DNA of 64,000 nucleotides from Stromatinia cepivora (taxonomy: Eukaryota; Ascomycota; Leotiomycetes; Helotiales; Sclerotiniaceae), in assembly GCA_014898415.1 (NCBI GenBank), contig RCTD01000008.1:1488001-1552000 (forward strand). Reading direction: 5' to 3'. The notes below the pieces were generated by a model. It was not told the origin of the DNA. It saw nothing but the letters and a program-made list of their open reading frames with translations, and made no database searches. Numbering within the stretch: position 1 is the stretch's first letter; each line of letters opens with the position of its first letter. Of the stretch, positions 47,351 to 58,963 are shown one piece after another. The position numbers and the translations under genes are program-made.

Positions 47351-49843
47351 TTAAACTGGCTTATCGCTGGTATCATCAATCGGCGAGATAGAACTGAAAT
47401 CGCCCGTGATACTCCCTGGTCTTGGTATAGCAGTTGGATTAGGTGTAGTCGAAGTACCATCCCTGAAACCTCGTTAGTCTCCTCCTTGAAGAAATGATAT
47501 TCTTCGTACGTACCCGTTATACTCGAGCTCGCAAAGGATATTCGCATTGTGGTCAAAGATGGGATTTTTGATGAAGAAAGTTCCTCTTGACTATTTTTTA
47601 TCAGTATCAATCAAATTCATATATCCTTTGGTATCTAGGTAACCGCAGGTCATACCGGAAAATAAAACTTCTCTTGGCCCTTTAGAGCGTTGTCCAGTCC
47701 GGTGAGCAAGTTGTCAAAGTTCGCCGCCGCGTCCTTGAATCTCTCCGTGAAGTATGTTGTCATGGTATCGATATCGTCGTCGTGCCAGGTTGTCACCGGC
47801 GGGCTGTGGGAAATATTTATATGCAAACCACCATCGCTAACCTCTTGCAAGGTAAATTCTGCCTTCCAAGTTGTAACGCTGTCGGAGCTATTCGTTTTCA
47901 TGAGCACGGAATGTAATTCAAATATATGTTTGAGCGGTGGAAAACTTACTACCAGTAACGATTTGAGTCAAGCCGGTTGGGGTTGAGCTTCCATTCCACG
48001 TAGACATGGTTTTGTAATTCTAGTGTTAATTTGTTTGTGCCTGGGACGAACCACAATCGCGAACAAATTGAACTACGGCCCCAAACATCTCCAATTGTAT
48101 CTATGCCGGATAAACCGCTAGTATCATGGCTGTGGACTTCATCAAAATCTTTGGTAAAGGTCCATTGAACGGCACCTGATGGCAAGGCGGGTAACGCTGC
48201 CCATTCTGTCGCTCCCCATGCTGTTCCATCAGATATGGCTTTCGGTGACGCGAATGCATAAGTGTCATCGCCCGAATCGACGACATCGTAAGCGGTGACG
48301 CCATCACCCACACTGATGCTGAAAGTTATCTTGTTCTCATAAGCAAATACCCCGGCGGTCTGATGAACCCAAATAGTTAGAGTGTCTAGATAATAGTAAG
48401 TTGAAATTATCATCACTTCTTTGCCTGAAAGCTATCGAAAGACGCGACAAGAATATATCTCGAAATAGCAGCTAAACCGACGTGGTGGCTGAGTTTGAGA
48501 GATTGAGTACATACCAAACTTCACAGCTGCCGAGCGATTCAACTTTTTCATCTTCGGAAGGAAGAACTTGTCCATGAAATTTTTATTTGAGATAACCATA
48601 GTGCCAAATTTGGAAGGAGAGTCAGTAGCTGGATCAGTTCCATCGGTCCAGTTTCCTTCGCCACCTTTAAGGAATGTATCTTCCGTGCCGCCTTGTGGAA
48701 ATGGGTTATCGCCTGTTGTCTCTAAATAAAGAAGATAATTCAGAACTGATTTGCCAGTAAGCCCGGAAGTTGGGACATAAGTCGACCTGTTCGCTGGGTC
48801 AAACCAGGGAATCGTCTGAAACCTCAAATTTGTTGGAAGAAAAGTCGGCTCGTGACCAGCTATACTTCAAGTCAGCGAAAATAGATTCTATTGGATTTCG
48901 GAAGACAATATACCAGTAGCAATATTTTTTGCTGTAGCGCTATAGCCAAGGTCTTGTAGGCCTGCATCCATGAGCTTCTTATGAAGCTGTGGGTTAGACA
49001 ATTGCATCTGAAATTGATCTCGTATACTGGTAGACCACATGGAAGATGGATCTCTTGGTTGTCCAGGTACGGCATTGGGTGGTGTTTGTCTGTCGCCGTT
49101 TGCATCTATGATATAATCATCTGCTGACCAATTCCCAAAAGTGCACATGCTCATTTGAGGGCTACCAAATTGGGCGGCTGTAATGAGAAAGAATTAGCAT
49201 AAGGATAAGAGACAATTTCTGTTTCTTACCAGAAAATTCATTACTTACTACTCATATCGACGAGGAGTGTTTGGATAGTATAATCCCCGGGCATACCCAT
49301 TTGTGTTCTAATTTCTTGGAACTTCTCAGATGTTTCATCAACACCTTGAAAGCCTGCGAATTTTGTTAGCAACCACTTGAACCCTTGAGCTCGATTTGAT
49401 CTCTGTATTTAGCTAACCTAAATTCACAGAAAAAGCGAAAAACCAGTCGTCTATATGATAGAACTATGAATATGTTAACGACCACTTCTCATTCAATATC
49501 GAAAACAACGATATAAATTACAATCTGCCTTTTATCCGTTTTATCCATGCTTTCGAATAAGCTAACTGTTCCTCCGGTGATATGCATTCGGTAAATAACC
49601 ATACCATGGTTGTCCGCATCCGTGGAGATTATGCAGCGGGGGCTTCCAAGCCTGCGAAGAATTTAGACAATCAACTTAAATTGTATGCATTGGGATTTCT
49701 TACGTGATGTTTCCAAGGCCAATACCAAGTCGATCCGTGAGATCGAGTGGGATTTGAGGCGAGTCATCACCTGAGGTTGCGACTGTATAGGCTGCATCGA
49801 AGCCGGAGTTAATCATGTATTGAGTTCTGGGGGAGTTTATCAT
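47351..49843 (-). CDS. Multi-exon hypothetical protein, 585 aa (divergent partner A)
   Basis: Exons on the minus strand: 49843-49704, 49651-49605, 49353-49249, 49177-48914, 48859-48515, 48385-47950, 47887-47656, 47590-47514, 47462-47351. All junctions have GT-AG ends, matching phases and mostly CTAAC-like branch sites; introns are 50-130 nt except the third at 251 nt in the second position. The product is soluble and mixed alpha/beta, with DADNHGFQGVDETSEKFQEI, CTFGNWSADDYIID, FLPKMKKLNRSAA and WGRSSICSRLWFVPGTNKLT, and a Pro/Ser/Thr tail. A further 5' exon from ATG 49995 (RIIAGINHGQ) looks coding but no donor gives the required phase 2, so the start is unsettled. Family not recognised. Transcribed away from the gene at 51394. 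Confidence 0.75.
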
Positions 49844-50389
49844 TAGTTGGAAAAATTCAAAGTGAAAAAGGGCGAGCTTACAGTGCAATTACTTGATCGT
49901 AAACTCCGAGCTAATGAATTCATGATGAGTACCTGTCCATGATTGATTCCTGCTATAATTCTGCTCACCGAAAGGCTAGTGACACGTTCCGACATGATTG
50001 TAGATGAATGGTCTGAAAGTTTGCTGCAAATTGTTTTAGAGATTCGTTGAAGGCTGTCAGGCGAAGAAGAAGGCTGGCTTTTTCACATCCAATGTAGGTA
50101 GATGAATCAATATATACGAACACACGGCGTCTCCTGTTCTCCATTAATTATCGCGATTGCCAGAACGTTGATTGATCTTCGGGTACGAAGGAAGCCCAAA
50201 GTGCTACAACAGGACAACACAAGAACTATGCAGTAGGAGTACCAGGTGATGTTATTTGCTTCAGACTCCCGAAATACTCGTATTTTAGCTGTTGTATGGC
50301 TACGTGTCAAGTGCAAGAGAATTATAAAGTGCATCAAGTAGTATCAATAGATTATACCCCTCAAAATTATCTTGGGCATCTATCTTGAG
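49844..50389. other. Possible first exon of gene A and spacer
   Basis: Minus-strand ATG at 49995 begins MSERVTSLSVSRIIAGINHG and stays open past 49900, with candidate donors GTACTC and GTAAGC, both phase 0, while the next exon needs phase 2. Either the annotated start at 49843 is right or there is a one-base lesion. Nothing else is seen here. Confidence 0.35.
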
Positions 50390-50690
50390 CTACTTTGCAT
50401 CACTCAAGATAGTACTCTGATACGCTGAAGATACTGTAAGTCTACAGGTGCAACATTAGGACTTTGTTACATACTACCATATGCGTGGCTGAAAGCGGGG
50501 TAAAAGATACAGTAGTAACAGTACCCGTGTAAGCTGTATTGTCCTTTGTAAGACACTGTCCTGATTGAATATCACACTTCTCATAATCGTCCCAGTGTTT
50601 TCCAGATTGGTCGTTCTCTTCGAGCTGAATCTTGTTTTTCTTATAACACAACGTGCCATATCACACAGGTGAGGGGATGTAGTTGCTCAT
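50390..50690 (-). pseudogene. Small Cys-containing gene (locus member C)
   Basis: ATG 50690 begins MSNYIPSPV, meets TGA at 50661-50663, and continues open with clearly protein-like sequence (QSGKHWDDYEKCDIQSGQCL; AYTGTVTTVSFTPLSATHM). At 50477 a GTAGTA donor and a TATCAG acceptor at 50417-50422 define a 61-nt phase-0 intron, after which nine codons end at 50390. The single TGA may be a mutation of Arg, Trp or Cys. About 80 aa, soluble. Family not recognised. It lies in the space between the two large divergent genes and reads the same way as gene A. Confidence 0.45.
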
Positions 50691-51393
50691 GGTTCAACGT
50701 ATCAGGGCCCAAAGTTTCACCAGGTGTCTTCTGACAGCGTCAGTTTCGACTGTGTGACCACCATTTAAAGCATCTGCTGTATCCAATGCAGATCTCAACA
50801 TGACAAAATTTTGGGATCCGTCAATTTTTTTCCCTTCGCATTACTGTTCCGATTGAGTTACGAATATCTTTCACCCGCGATACGGACCGTTTTTTCCGTA
50901 AATTAACTGTTTTGTGGTTCAATTAGTCGAATCACAAATACCAGATCGAAATAAGACGAGGAGTATCAAAAAGGGGGATACTAGAACACAGGGTATCAGA
51001 AAGTGCATTCCCCTTCTGCAATTTCAGCTCATGAGTATCTTAGAAGGAGAAACTGTAGTAGGAAAGGGTTTTCCGTTCTAGTACCCTTTTTCAATATCTG
51101 TGATCGGTGAATGGTCAAATTTGTGGGACAATCGGAACATATACATTTCACAGACTTCTGCTGTATGAGACTACTAACTTCATTGTATGACTCGTCTCCT
51201 GTATCCACCGGTTGAGAGCATGATGTTGTAGTACAGAGAGAATATTAGTTGTGTTCTCCTCAGTCAATTCTAAGATGCTCCACTTGAATGCTCTTAAAGC
51301 TACTCAATCTCTCTTCATCCTTCCTTTGATCAGATGTAAAAGAAAGGAACACTATATTTCACTTTCAGTTATACCCTGACACGAAATTTCAGG
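50691..51393. promoter_or_regulatory. Upstream region of gene B
   Basis: Non-coding. Bidirectional regulatory space between locus members C and B is inferred from the layout only. Sequence near 51240-51390 is CT-rich, as is common ahead of fungal start codons. Confidence 0.35.
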
Positions 51394-54300
51394 ATGGCTT
51401 CCATAGCAACAGATTCCGAGTTGATGACCAACTTCATTGCGGCAGTCCCAGTCCCAGCAGGAAGTCATTTCGACACGGTCCTCGATGAAAACAGACGACC
51501 GCTCGTCTTTTGTCTCAACCAAGAAGCGGTCCCCAAACTTCAAATCAGTATATATCACCCATCGTTGCAAGTTCATCGCTGACATAATAGTTCGAATCGG
51601 AAACAACAATGCACCTGTGGTCTTTGATCTCGGGCCATGCATTTCTCTTCCTGCAGCGGCGATGGTCCAAACTTTTGAAGTTCAGCAGGCCAACGACTTG
51701 ACCCTGTATCTCTGTGTTGCATATCAACAGTCGGCTACAAGTTCAAGCTTGATCGTTCCTCTGCCATTCAGACCGGATCTATTGAAAAGTGATGTTAGGC
51801 TACCTATAATTCCTAGTTCACAATCTAGCATTGGAACAGCTGTGAAAATTTTCATGGTACGTTTTGATCATTCGCCCCTCCCCTCTGCTGATTAGTCTTT
51901 TCGAAGATATGCAGATCAACTGGAACACATGAAGTCCTTAATAACCTATCCTTTAGAGTCCGGTTGCAGCTATTTCGACTCTTCCTTTCCCTGACACATT
52001 CGTCATTCACAACACCCTCGATCAATTGGCATCCTCGGGACCAGATATCACACGCATCGTCTTCGATCCACAAAACTATCAGTGGAATGCGATGCAAGAT
52101 ATGACAACCCCTGAAAACGCCTCCACGATTTTAGATGTGTCAACAGCTAGCGGGATTTTGGGACGGGGAATGTATGTGCTTTACAAGAGTCAAGAAGAAG
52201 GTCCGACGAAGTTATACGTCCGACTTATGAGGTTGAATCCGGATACAAATGATGGTAAGTGAGGCTGCTAATTTATGAAGTGTCGTTTCGGAATAATTTC
52301 CATCGCTTAACAAACATGCAAGCTGACTCTTTGTACCCAAAGGATCTCGACTCACCAGTGTGGCATCTGTGGCATGTCCTTCAGATGCTCGCTGCATCGC
52401 TTCAGTCTTTAACGGAAGAGGACAATCCGGTTTGCTGATTGCTGCGCCCGATGGTTTACGATATCTCAGTGCAATAGAGTCGACCCAGAAGAATTCTCCT
52501 GGAACACTGGTCCAGTCCACCTCTATGTTTCGCAACATAACGAGCTTGGTGGTGAAACAAGATGGAAATCATGTCTCCATCTGGTTTCAGACCTCTTCTG
52601 AAGAACTCGGTTATCTTCGAACAACCAACGATCAGTTGAGTTCTGGTATCTCCACCTTGTTGATGCCAGCTGGTCAATCGTCTTCATTTGCACCCTGCAT
52701 CTCCCAACCAGATAGTGTAAATGGTCATTTATCGTGGCAGATGCTAGTATCCAATGACAACTACGGCAATCTGACGCTCTTGGAACAGGCAAGTGACAGT
52801 GGCCTATGGAGGCCAACTCCAATATATTCTCCATCCAACGTGTGTAATATCGCTGTCCAAAGTCATACTGTGACTTTCCATATTAAAGCGGCTGATAACT
52901 CTCCACTCCGTGCTGCCAGCGCCTTCATCCAGAGTTCGTCTTCTGTGAGCGTCATGTATAATGGCAAAAATACCATTATCCCCCAGTCGGGTGCTTGGTA
53001 TGATTCAGACGATGCCGGAACTCTTAACTTCATCATCCCAACGAACTCCCTTGGGAGTCAGGCACTCAATATCACGAGCCTGAAGGATCAGAATGGCGTC
53101 TTGGTTCCATTAACTCCAGTAGTGTTTGATCCCGGCAATAAAGCTATCCAGAAGTTATCGGAGAATCTTGCTCAATTAAACTCAGCGGCCGATTTGAGAA
53201 ACGCCAAAACACAGAAAGATGAGCCCCTCTTCGGTAGTGATGCTCCAGATGATGCAACTCTAAGTCAGGCAATAACGAGCTTGCAAACTCTAAAGACAGC
53301 GTATGCGGATCTCCCAGCAGATGGATCAGCTCGTGCCATCATTACCCCCATCGTTCAGACACGAAGCGCTGATACACTCGATCTCGGAGACCTAATCATG
53401 GACGGCCTGAATTGGATAAAACATAAGGCAGAGGATGTCTGGGATTGGGCAGTGGAAAAACTTGGTAAGATTGAACATTTAATCTTCTTTCAAGTCTTGG
53501 AAATCCTTCAGACATCCAAACACTTGATCTGACTCTTAACCTAGGTGATGTGTGGCATTTCATCTGCAAAATCGGCGACGATATCAAGACATTCGTCCTA
53601 GATTGCGTAGAGAAAGTATGCGAGGCAGCTACTTGGGTAAGCACCTATCCACCCTGAACCATTGCTTCCAAAACCTAACCACATGCAGGTCTTCGAGAAG
53701 ATCAAAATAGCATGGGACAAAGTGGTCGAATGGATTGGGTTCATTTTCTCCTGGGGTGACATACTCGAGACCAAAGATACTATCAGTTCAATTATCACTG
53801 CTGGTGTTGATCTCGCAGCCGATAAAGTGAGCTGGGTAGAAGGCAAAGTTGACGCTTTCTTCGTCTCTTTACTGGCAGATGTGGATAGCCTTGGTGTAGC
53901 TTATGATCCCTCGAAAGATATGAATGCAGGCTCCGGAGATAACTTGCAAGATGGGTCGCAGATCAGAGGTACACAGGAAAGTACTTCTTACAATTGGGCA
54001 TCGGAAAGAATGAAGCATGGAGGTGCGGGAACTTCTACTGAAGTCAAGAGTAGTGGTAAATATTCCTTCAAATCTCCAAATATTTCTGCAGCGCAATTGT
54101 AACACAAGATAGAAACCCCCGATTCCGATGCTAAAGAAACATGGACGACTGTCTTTCAGCCTGCTTTCGATGGGATAAAGGACTCATTAATACAAGTAGG
54201 AGAAGACATTCGCACCGTCTTTGTTCAGAAACAGTCTATGACCGCTGGACAATTCATGACAATCTGTAAAGACGTCATAAAAGTCGGCATCGAAACGATT

Positions 54301-55280
54301 CGTGGCGTCGTCACCGCACTCCTGAAACTAGTCAAGATGCTTCTCGAGAAGATCTCACAATATGGAAATGCCTCCATCAACATCCCGATCTTCTCTTCTC
54401 TGTATGAATTGATCGCTCAGCACGATCTCACAATCTTCGATGCCGTATCTCTCGTTCTTGCCATTCCAACCACGATATTCATGAAGATTATCACAGGGCA
54501 CAAACCTCCTACATTGCCAGGTCTCAACGGCACAATGCTCGGGCAAATCGTTCTAGGTGACGAGCCTAAGATATCGCCGGACATACAGCTTGACTTCAAC
54601 ACTCTGACAGCCGGCATCACCGTCTCAGGTGTAATGGTCAAAACCATCATCGATGCTATTAAATTGATTTACGCAAGTATAACTGAAGGAAGTGAAGGAG
54701 CCCTAAAGAAGTTCCAAGGACCAAGTGGCTTTTTCGAGGTATTCGCCATTGTTATTGACATGATAGGCGTGATGAATGCCCTACCAACGGATTCTGATCT
54801 TCCAGGATTGAGATTCAGACAATGGGTATGTTCTCCAATGTCATTTTTAGCAATCAAATAACTAACACATTCAAGGTATCCTATATCTCCCTCATACGTG
54901 GTTCTACACATCTTCTAGTCCTGTTCCTCGAAGGCGGCGAAGACGCCGAGAAGCCGCTACTCGTCTTCGATCTTGTATCTTCACTTGTGAACTTCGGGCT
55001 TGAACAAGCGGCTTGTATATCTGAAGTCGACGATGGGTCTAGCTGGAAAGACTATGATGGTGACGTAACATCGATGACGAGCGTGTCTAGCGGTTTGAAT
55101 GCGATAGCCGCCGTTGGATATTTCACAGCCTTTATGTTTAAAAAGGACCAGGTGGAAGTCACGGCGGTGGGAATGGTAGTGCTGGAGATTGGGACTGTAG
55201 GTCTGGCTGTTGTGGAGGGTGTGATATTCAAGTGGCAATATGATAAAGACAGAAAGACGAGATTGATTATCCCGTCCTGA
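51394..55280 (+). CDS. Large hypothetical protein, 1138 aa, eight exons (divergent partner B)
   Basis: Exons 51394-51547, 51591-51856, 51957-52254, 52343-53464, 53545-53636, 53689-54055, 54113-54825, 54876-55280. All phases agree, giving one 1139-codon frame. The N-terminal ~480 residues are beta-rich with short repeated strand patterns (DARCIASVFNGRGQSGLLIA; NGHLSWQMLVSNDNYGNLTL; LWRPTPIYSP). Then come Ser-rich beta segments and a helical C-terminal half with amphipathic, Trp-rich helices (NWIKHKAEDVWDWAVEKL; FEKIKIAWDKVVEWIGFIFS) and hydrophobic stretches near the end (GLNAIAAVGYFTAFMFKK). No signal peptide. The helix block resembles uncharacterised large proteins I recall from bacteria and fungi (memory only, unverified). 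Intact except that the frame needs the 57-nt intron 54056-54112 to avoid an in-frame TAA. Role unknown; a membrane-interacting or conflict function is inference. Confidence 0.8.
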
Positions 55281-56489
55281 AAAAAACAGAGTTAGCATAA
55301 GAAAGTGAGCGATCAGCTTTCAAGATAGTCTAACTGACCCATACGGTTGAATATTGAGCGCTTGACACTCATATTTATACGCAAATCTTTCCCGATTCTC
55401 CGCGACGAAATGTCCAACAAGTGGTCATGATGAATGATTAATTCTTTGGGCGTGAGATCTGACTAGTGTAAGATTTCTCGTCTCCGCAAGGCAATTTTGG
55501 TGGTGTTTTGAACCCCTGGCGGTCAACGACAGCCTCATATTGTACGCGTGCATTCCCCTACGCATCCCTATAGCGGAGTACGTGGCACGCTGCAGTATAT
55601 TTCGTCAAGTTGGAGCACTAAAACTGTACCGATAGAAACTTCGAGATGTGGAGCAGGCACTTGAATGGTTCTCACAGAGGGCAAATCGCCGATGTCGGAC
55701 GGAACTCTATCCAGAATTTGTGCCTTACTCGGAACTTCCGTCGTTTTTGAAGGCATGGGAGAAGAACTTACGTACAAAATTGTGAGTTTAGCTTATGGAT
55801 TCGTTCGTGACGACAAGTCAACAAATATCTAAATGAGATGAAAGACCAAATAAAGATGCAAGTTCGGTCTTTAGAGGAGAAAGTACTGGTATGTTGCTTT
55901 CAAGTCTATTGCTTAGAGATTGAAAGAAATATGTTTCGCAGAATGTTGGAGGTGATTGGTAGGGTTTGAGAGCAACACAATTCCCTACCTGCTCCAATCT
56001 CGGAATAGATGTTCATCCCTTTTCACTGACTTCAGTATCATTAATATTGAGGGGAAACCATGAATACGAACAGTGATTGATCAGATATCGAGATTGACTG
56101 GTATCTGTTTGTGGATATAAAAGAGATGTAGATTGCTAATGTGGGCGACGGCCAAGATAAGGACTTCGCTTAGTAAGCTACGCTAAGCTAATCTAGCTAG
56201 TGTAATCATGTGATATGATAATAATGGTAATATTGACCTACCCAATCGGGAAGTTCGGCTCTTGTTAGTTTCCGGCATTGGTCCTGCAAGTTTTCCCACG
56301 TGGACTTCTCATTGGTCGGTTATGATCGACATATTTTGTCCGTTCTCCGAAAGCTTGTTCGTACCGGGCATGTCGGATGACTAAGAGAATCCTCCGTAAG
56401 ATGACTAAGATGAAGATGGAAGGTGGGAAAGTAACTGGATATGGTATTCTCCTGCTGATCACTCTCGATTGCAAGATGATGTCAATATG
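55281..56489. other. Intergenic, no supported gene
   Basis: Short frames in several phases, none with features worth calling. The composition is ordinary. The stretch 56150-56230 contains a run of TAAGCTA-type repeats (GCTTAGTAAGCTACGCTAAGCTAATCTAGC). Confidence 0.3.
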
Positions 56490-57053
56490 CATCGCTTTGA
56501 ATTCGAGAAAATACTAGTCCTGCTTCAAGATTTGAACTACTCCCTCTGCCATATGTCCGTTCCCATCCTCCACCAAATTCCCGCTCATTTTCGAGCCCAA
56601 CTCCTGCTCCTTCACCCAATCCAATTGCAGCTCCACCCCCCTATCCACCGAGCCCTCGTCGCTTCCTTGTGTCACCAAACACTCCGTCCAGATCCGACGA
56701 CAATAACGACAGGCAGCTGAGGACAGCATAGTGTCTTACGGGAAAAACATCAAGTCGATTAACATCCCGATTGTTCGAAAACCCGAAATATGGAGCTGGA
56801 GGTTCGTAACTTTGAGTCGGGTAAAGTTTCTTGCCGAGATTATGCAGGATAGAACAGAGTTTCTTGAACTTACAGCCGAGAAGAAAGAAATGCGTTGAAA
56901 TGCTTTGAATCCGGAACTTGAGAATTCGGAAGATGAGAACCCTGAACCCGATACTTCAGAAGATGATAATCTGGAAGGTGAAAACCCGGAAGATGGGATA
57001 TCTGAAGATGGGATATCTGAAGATGGGATCTTGGAAGATGAAATGATATAGCT
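56490..57053 (+). pseudogene. Decayed Pro-rich and acidic-repeat gene
   Basis: One plus frame to 56727 reads as a disordered, Pro/Ser-rich protein (SHPPPNSRSFSSPTPAPSPN; APPPYPPSPRRFLVSPNTPS). A second frame from about 56730 reads INIPIVRKPEIWSWRFVTLS and RVKFLAEIMQDRTEFLELTA, meets TGA, then goes into an acidic tail ending in a 15-bp tandem repeat (EDGIS x2-3, 56990-57045) and TAG at 57051-57053. A frameshift or missed intron near 56728 joins them. Family unknown. Confidence 0.4.
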
Positions 57054-57159
57054 CGTGATATATCAATTTAATTACGTCGGCATCCATCGCAAGACAACCA
57101 GAACGCTTTAAAGCAACCGTTTGTCTGTTTATTGAGTTATAATGGGTAGTATCGTTTGA

Positions 57160-57336
57160 TTTCCATTCCCAACTGGACAACAACATCTTTCTGACGGTGA
57201 TATTCATGACAACCTTGTCATTTTCACTCTCAAAGAAGGTCAGATTTAGGATTGGCTACGGCTTTATCGGGTTCACTTGCGAATATTGCGAGATCTTTTC
57301 GACGATTCTGGGAGATTAAACTTTAATTACAAATGA
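57160..57336 (+). pseudogene. BTB/POZ-like fragment
   Basis: The frame reads HLSDGDIHDNLVIFTLKEGQ, TAG, then DWLRLYRVHLRILRDLFDDS. The arrangement DGD...hydrophobic strand...(F/Y)RVH..IL......F.D.F is that of the first half of fungal BTB domains, which mediate dimerisation or cullin-3 binding. Another plausible block follows in a neighbouring frame at about 57436-57567 (HFTIPVDLSPTTESIECISS). It is a fragment only and could be part of the gene at 56490. Confidence 0.35.
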
Positions 57337-57567
57337 AAATTGCGTGGCTTTCATTGTGTGATTTCTCAACCGTATTTGTGTATAAGTTTATGTACGTTTG
57401 AATACATTTAATACTAACTGCTGATGTACGCTCATTGGAACATTTCACAATCCCCGTTGATCTATCTCCGACAACCGAATCAATCGAATGTATTTCATCA
57501 CCATCTGGTTCCCTTCCGCCCTCAAGCTCAGATATTCAACTTCCGAAATCGACCAAGCTTGTCGATA

Positions 57568-58589
57568 TCATTTAGAGATTCATATGGAAGAAGAGCGGTT
57601 ATGGTCGTATTGTATAAGCATTAATAGGTAAGTAGTTGAATAGTTTTATGGTTTATGGGTTAGAGCAAGAAGAAAAATGTATGTACGGAAGTGTGACGAT
57701 TCGGTCCCTTTCGGGTTCCCTTCTTAGTCACCTAGCTTTTAGGATCTTAGGAGGGCGAAGACTCAACACCTGTACGCGGTGCCCTCTACGAACCTCCAGC
57801 TCTCTCTTGAGAGTCTGCAGAGCTAAGATTGAGTCATTTGATGGAATCGAACACGTTGGAAGAAAGAGAGATACCTGATCACGATGTTTTTTCATGGCGA
57901 AGGATTATATTACGACTTTTACGACAACAATATCTACGAAAAGATGAATACCAGCCCAACACGCGGACGAAGGCTACGGAGGACCCCGGTTAGATTCAAC
58001 ATCTGCCATCGACTATTATCTCAAATAATGAGATATGATACGCAGAGTAAATCTCTTTTATTCTTAGAAGAGTCTTTTCGACACAGAACTTGCCACCGTT
58101 CTATTCGCAATTACGATCGATTTTACATGTTTTTTTGACGATCGACTATCGGAACACATTTACCTTAACACTACAACTATCACGACACAGAGAATACTAT
58201 CAACTTCAATTAAATGCCATGCTCTGGGCATCAATACGATAAAACGTTTTTCCTCGATTTTTCGAAAATGATATTTGTGCGTGTGTGGGTAGGGCTTGGG
58301 CCACGCCCCACTATCACCACATTCAGAAAAACACATTCCATTCAACAATTTCGACCATACACATCTGAACAGAGCTGGAGGACATCGCACTTATGAAGGC
58401 ATACAAGGAGCTAGTGAACAGGACTGGGAAGAGTGGTGCCTTCTACTGCCATTCACTAGCGTGAGGACCCTTTGCTATGCTGGAGGTAACCTTGGCAGGG
58501 GTGACTCTTGACCTCTGCGGAGAGTGATAGGCGGAATCGCAGATTGGGTCGGAGAAAAATATTATATCAGTGGGATGCTTTAATTGGCA
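57568..58589. other. No supported gene
   Basis: Several short overlapping frames on both strands, none convincing. Confidence 0.3.
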
Positions 58590-58836
58590 AGGGGTAGGGG
58601 GAGAGCGAAGAAGGAAAGGTCTCAGAGGAAGAAGACAATATTTTTATCCCTACTTGCATGCCGAGTAGGGATCGGGCTTTGTTCCCCAATATTTGTTTTC
58701 ACTTCCCCAATTTGAATATTTCTATCTCTAGAAAAACCAACAATGAATCGCTAGTGCCCTTAAGGCCTAGCCGTCCTATATAGTCTTGGACTGAGAAAGG
58801 ACGTAAATTAAATCAATCAATCAATTTTAGGATCTT
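58590..58836 (+). mobile_element. Probable LINE 3' end
   Basis: The stretch ends CCTATATAGTCTTGGACTGA, GAAAGGACGTAAATTAAAT and a short (AATC)n tail (AATCAATCAATCAA, 58811-58824). A non-coding stretch ending in a simple AATC-type repeat is typical of the 3' ends of fungal Tad1-like non-LTR elements. No endonuclease or RT coding is seen upstream, so this would be a 5'-truncated copy. Confidence 0.35.
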
Positions 58837-58839
58837 AGC

Positions 58840-58963
58840 CTAGCACGTGATACTCTTCTTGTATATAGCTCAGGGACTTTAGTTCTTTCTCCTTCTTCTT
58901 CTCTTCCCTCCTTAGCTTTAGATTCTAAGGTAGAATTGAATCCTTTTACGACAGCTCTTCACA
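58840..58963 (-). repeat. LTR, family 3, abutting integrase fragment
   Basis: On the minus strand it starts TGTGAAGAGCTGTCGTAAAA and shares GGATTCAATTCTACCTTAGA and CTAAAGCTAAGGAGGGAAGA with 46624-46784. The end at about 58840 is approximate. Confidence 0.65.

Noticed and set aside
47351..49843. Relation of gene A to TULIP-type P47/OrfX proteins
   Set aside because: Only a vague impression from strand patterns; no motif could be aligned by eye, so it is not used as an annotation.
52212..52834. Minus-strand frames opposite exon 4 of gene B
   Set aside because: They lie wholly within a well-supported plus-strand exon; shadows.
57424..57624. 66-codon plus-strand frame starting MYAHWNISQS
   Set aside because: A neighbouring frame over the same bases (LEHFTIPVDLSPTTESIECI) looks more protein-like; the listed frame is probably a shadow.
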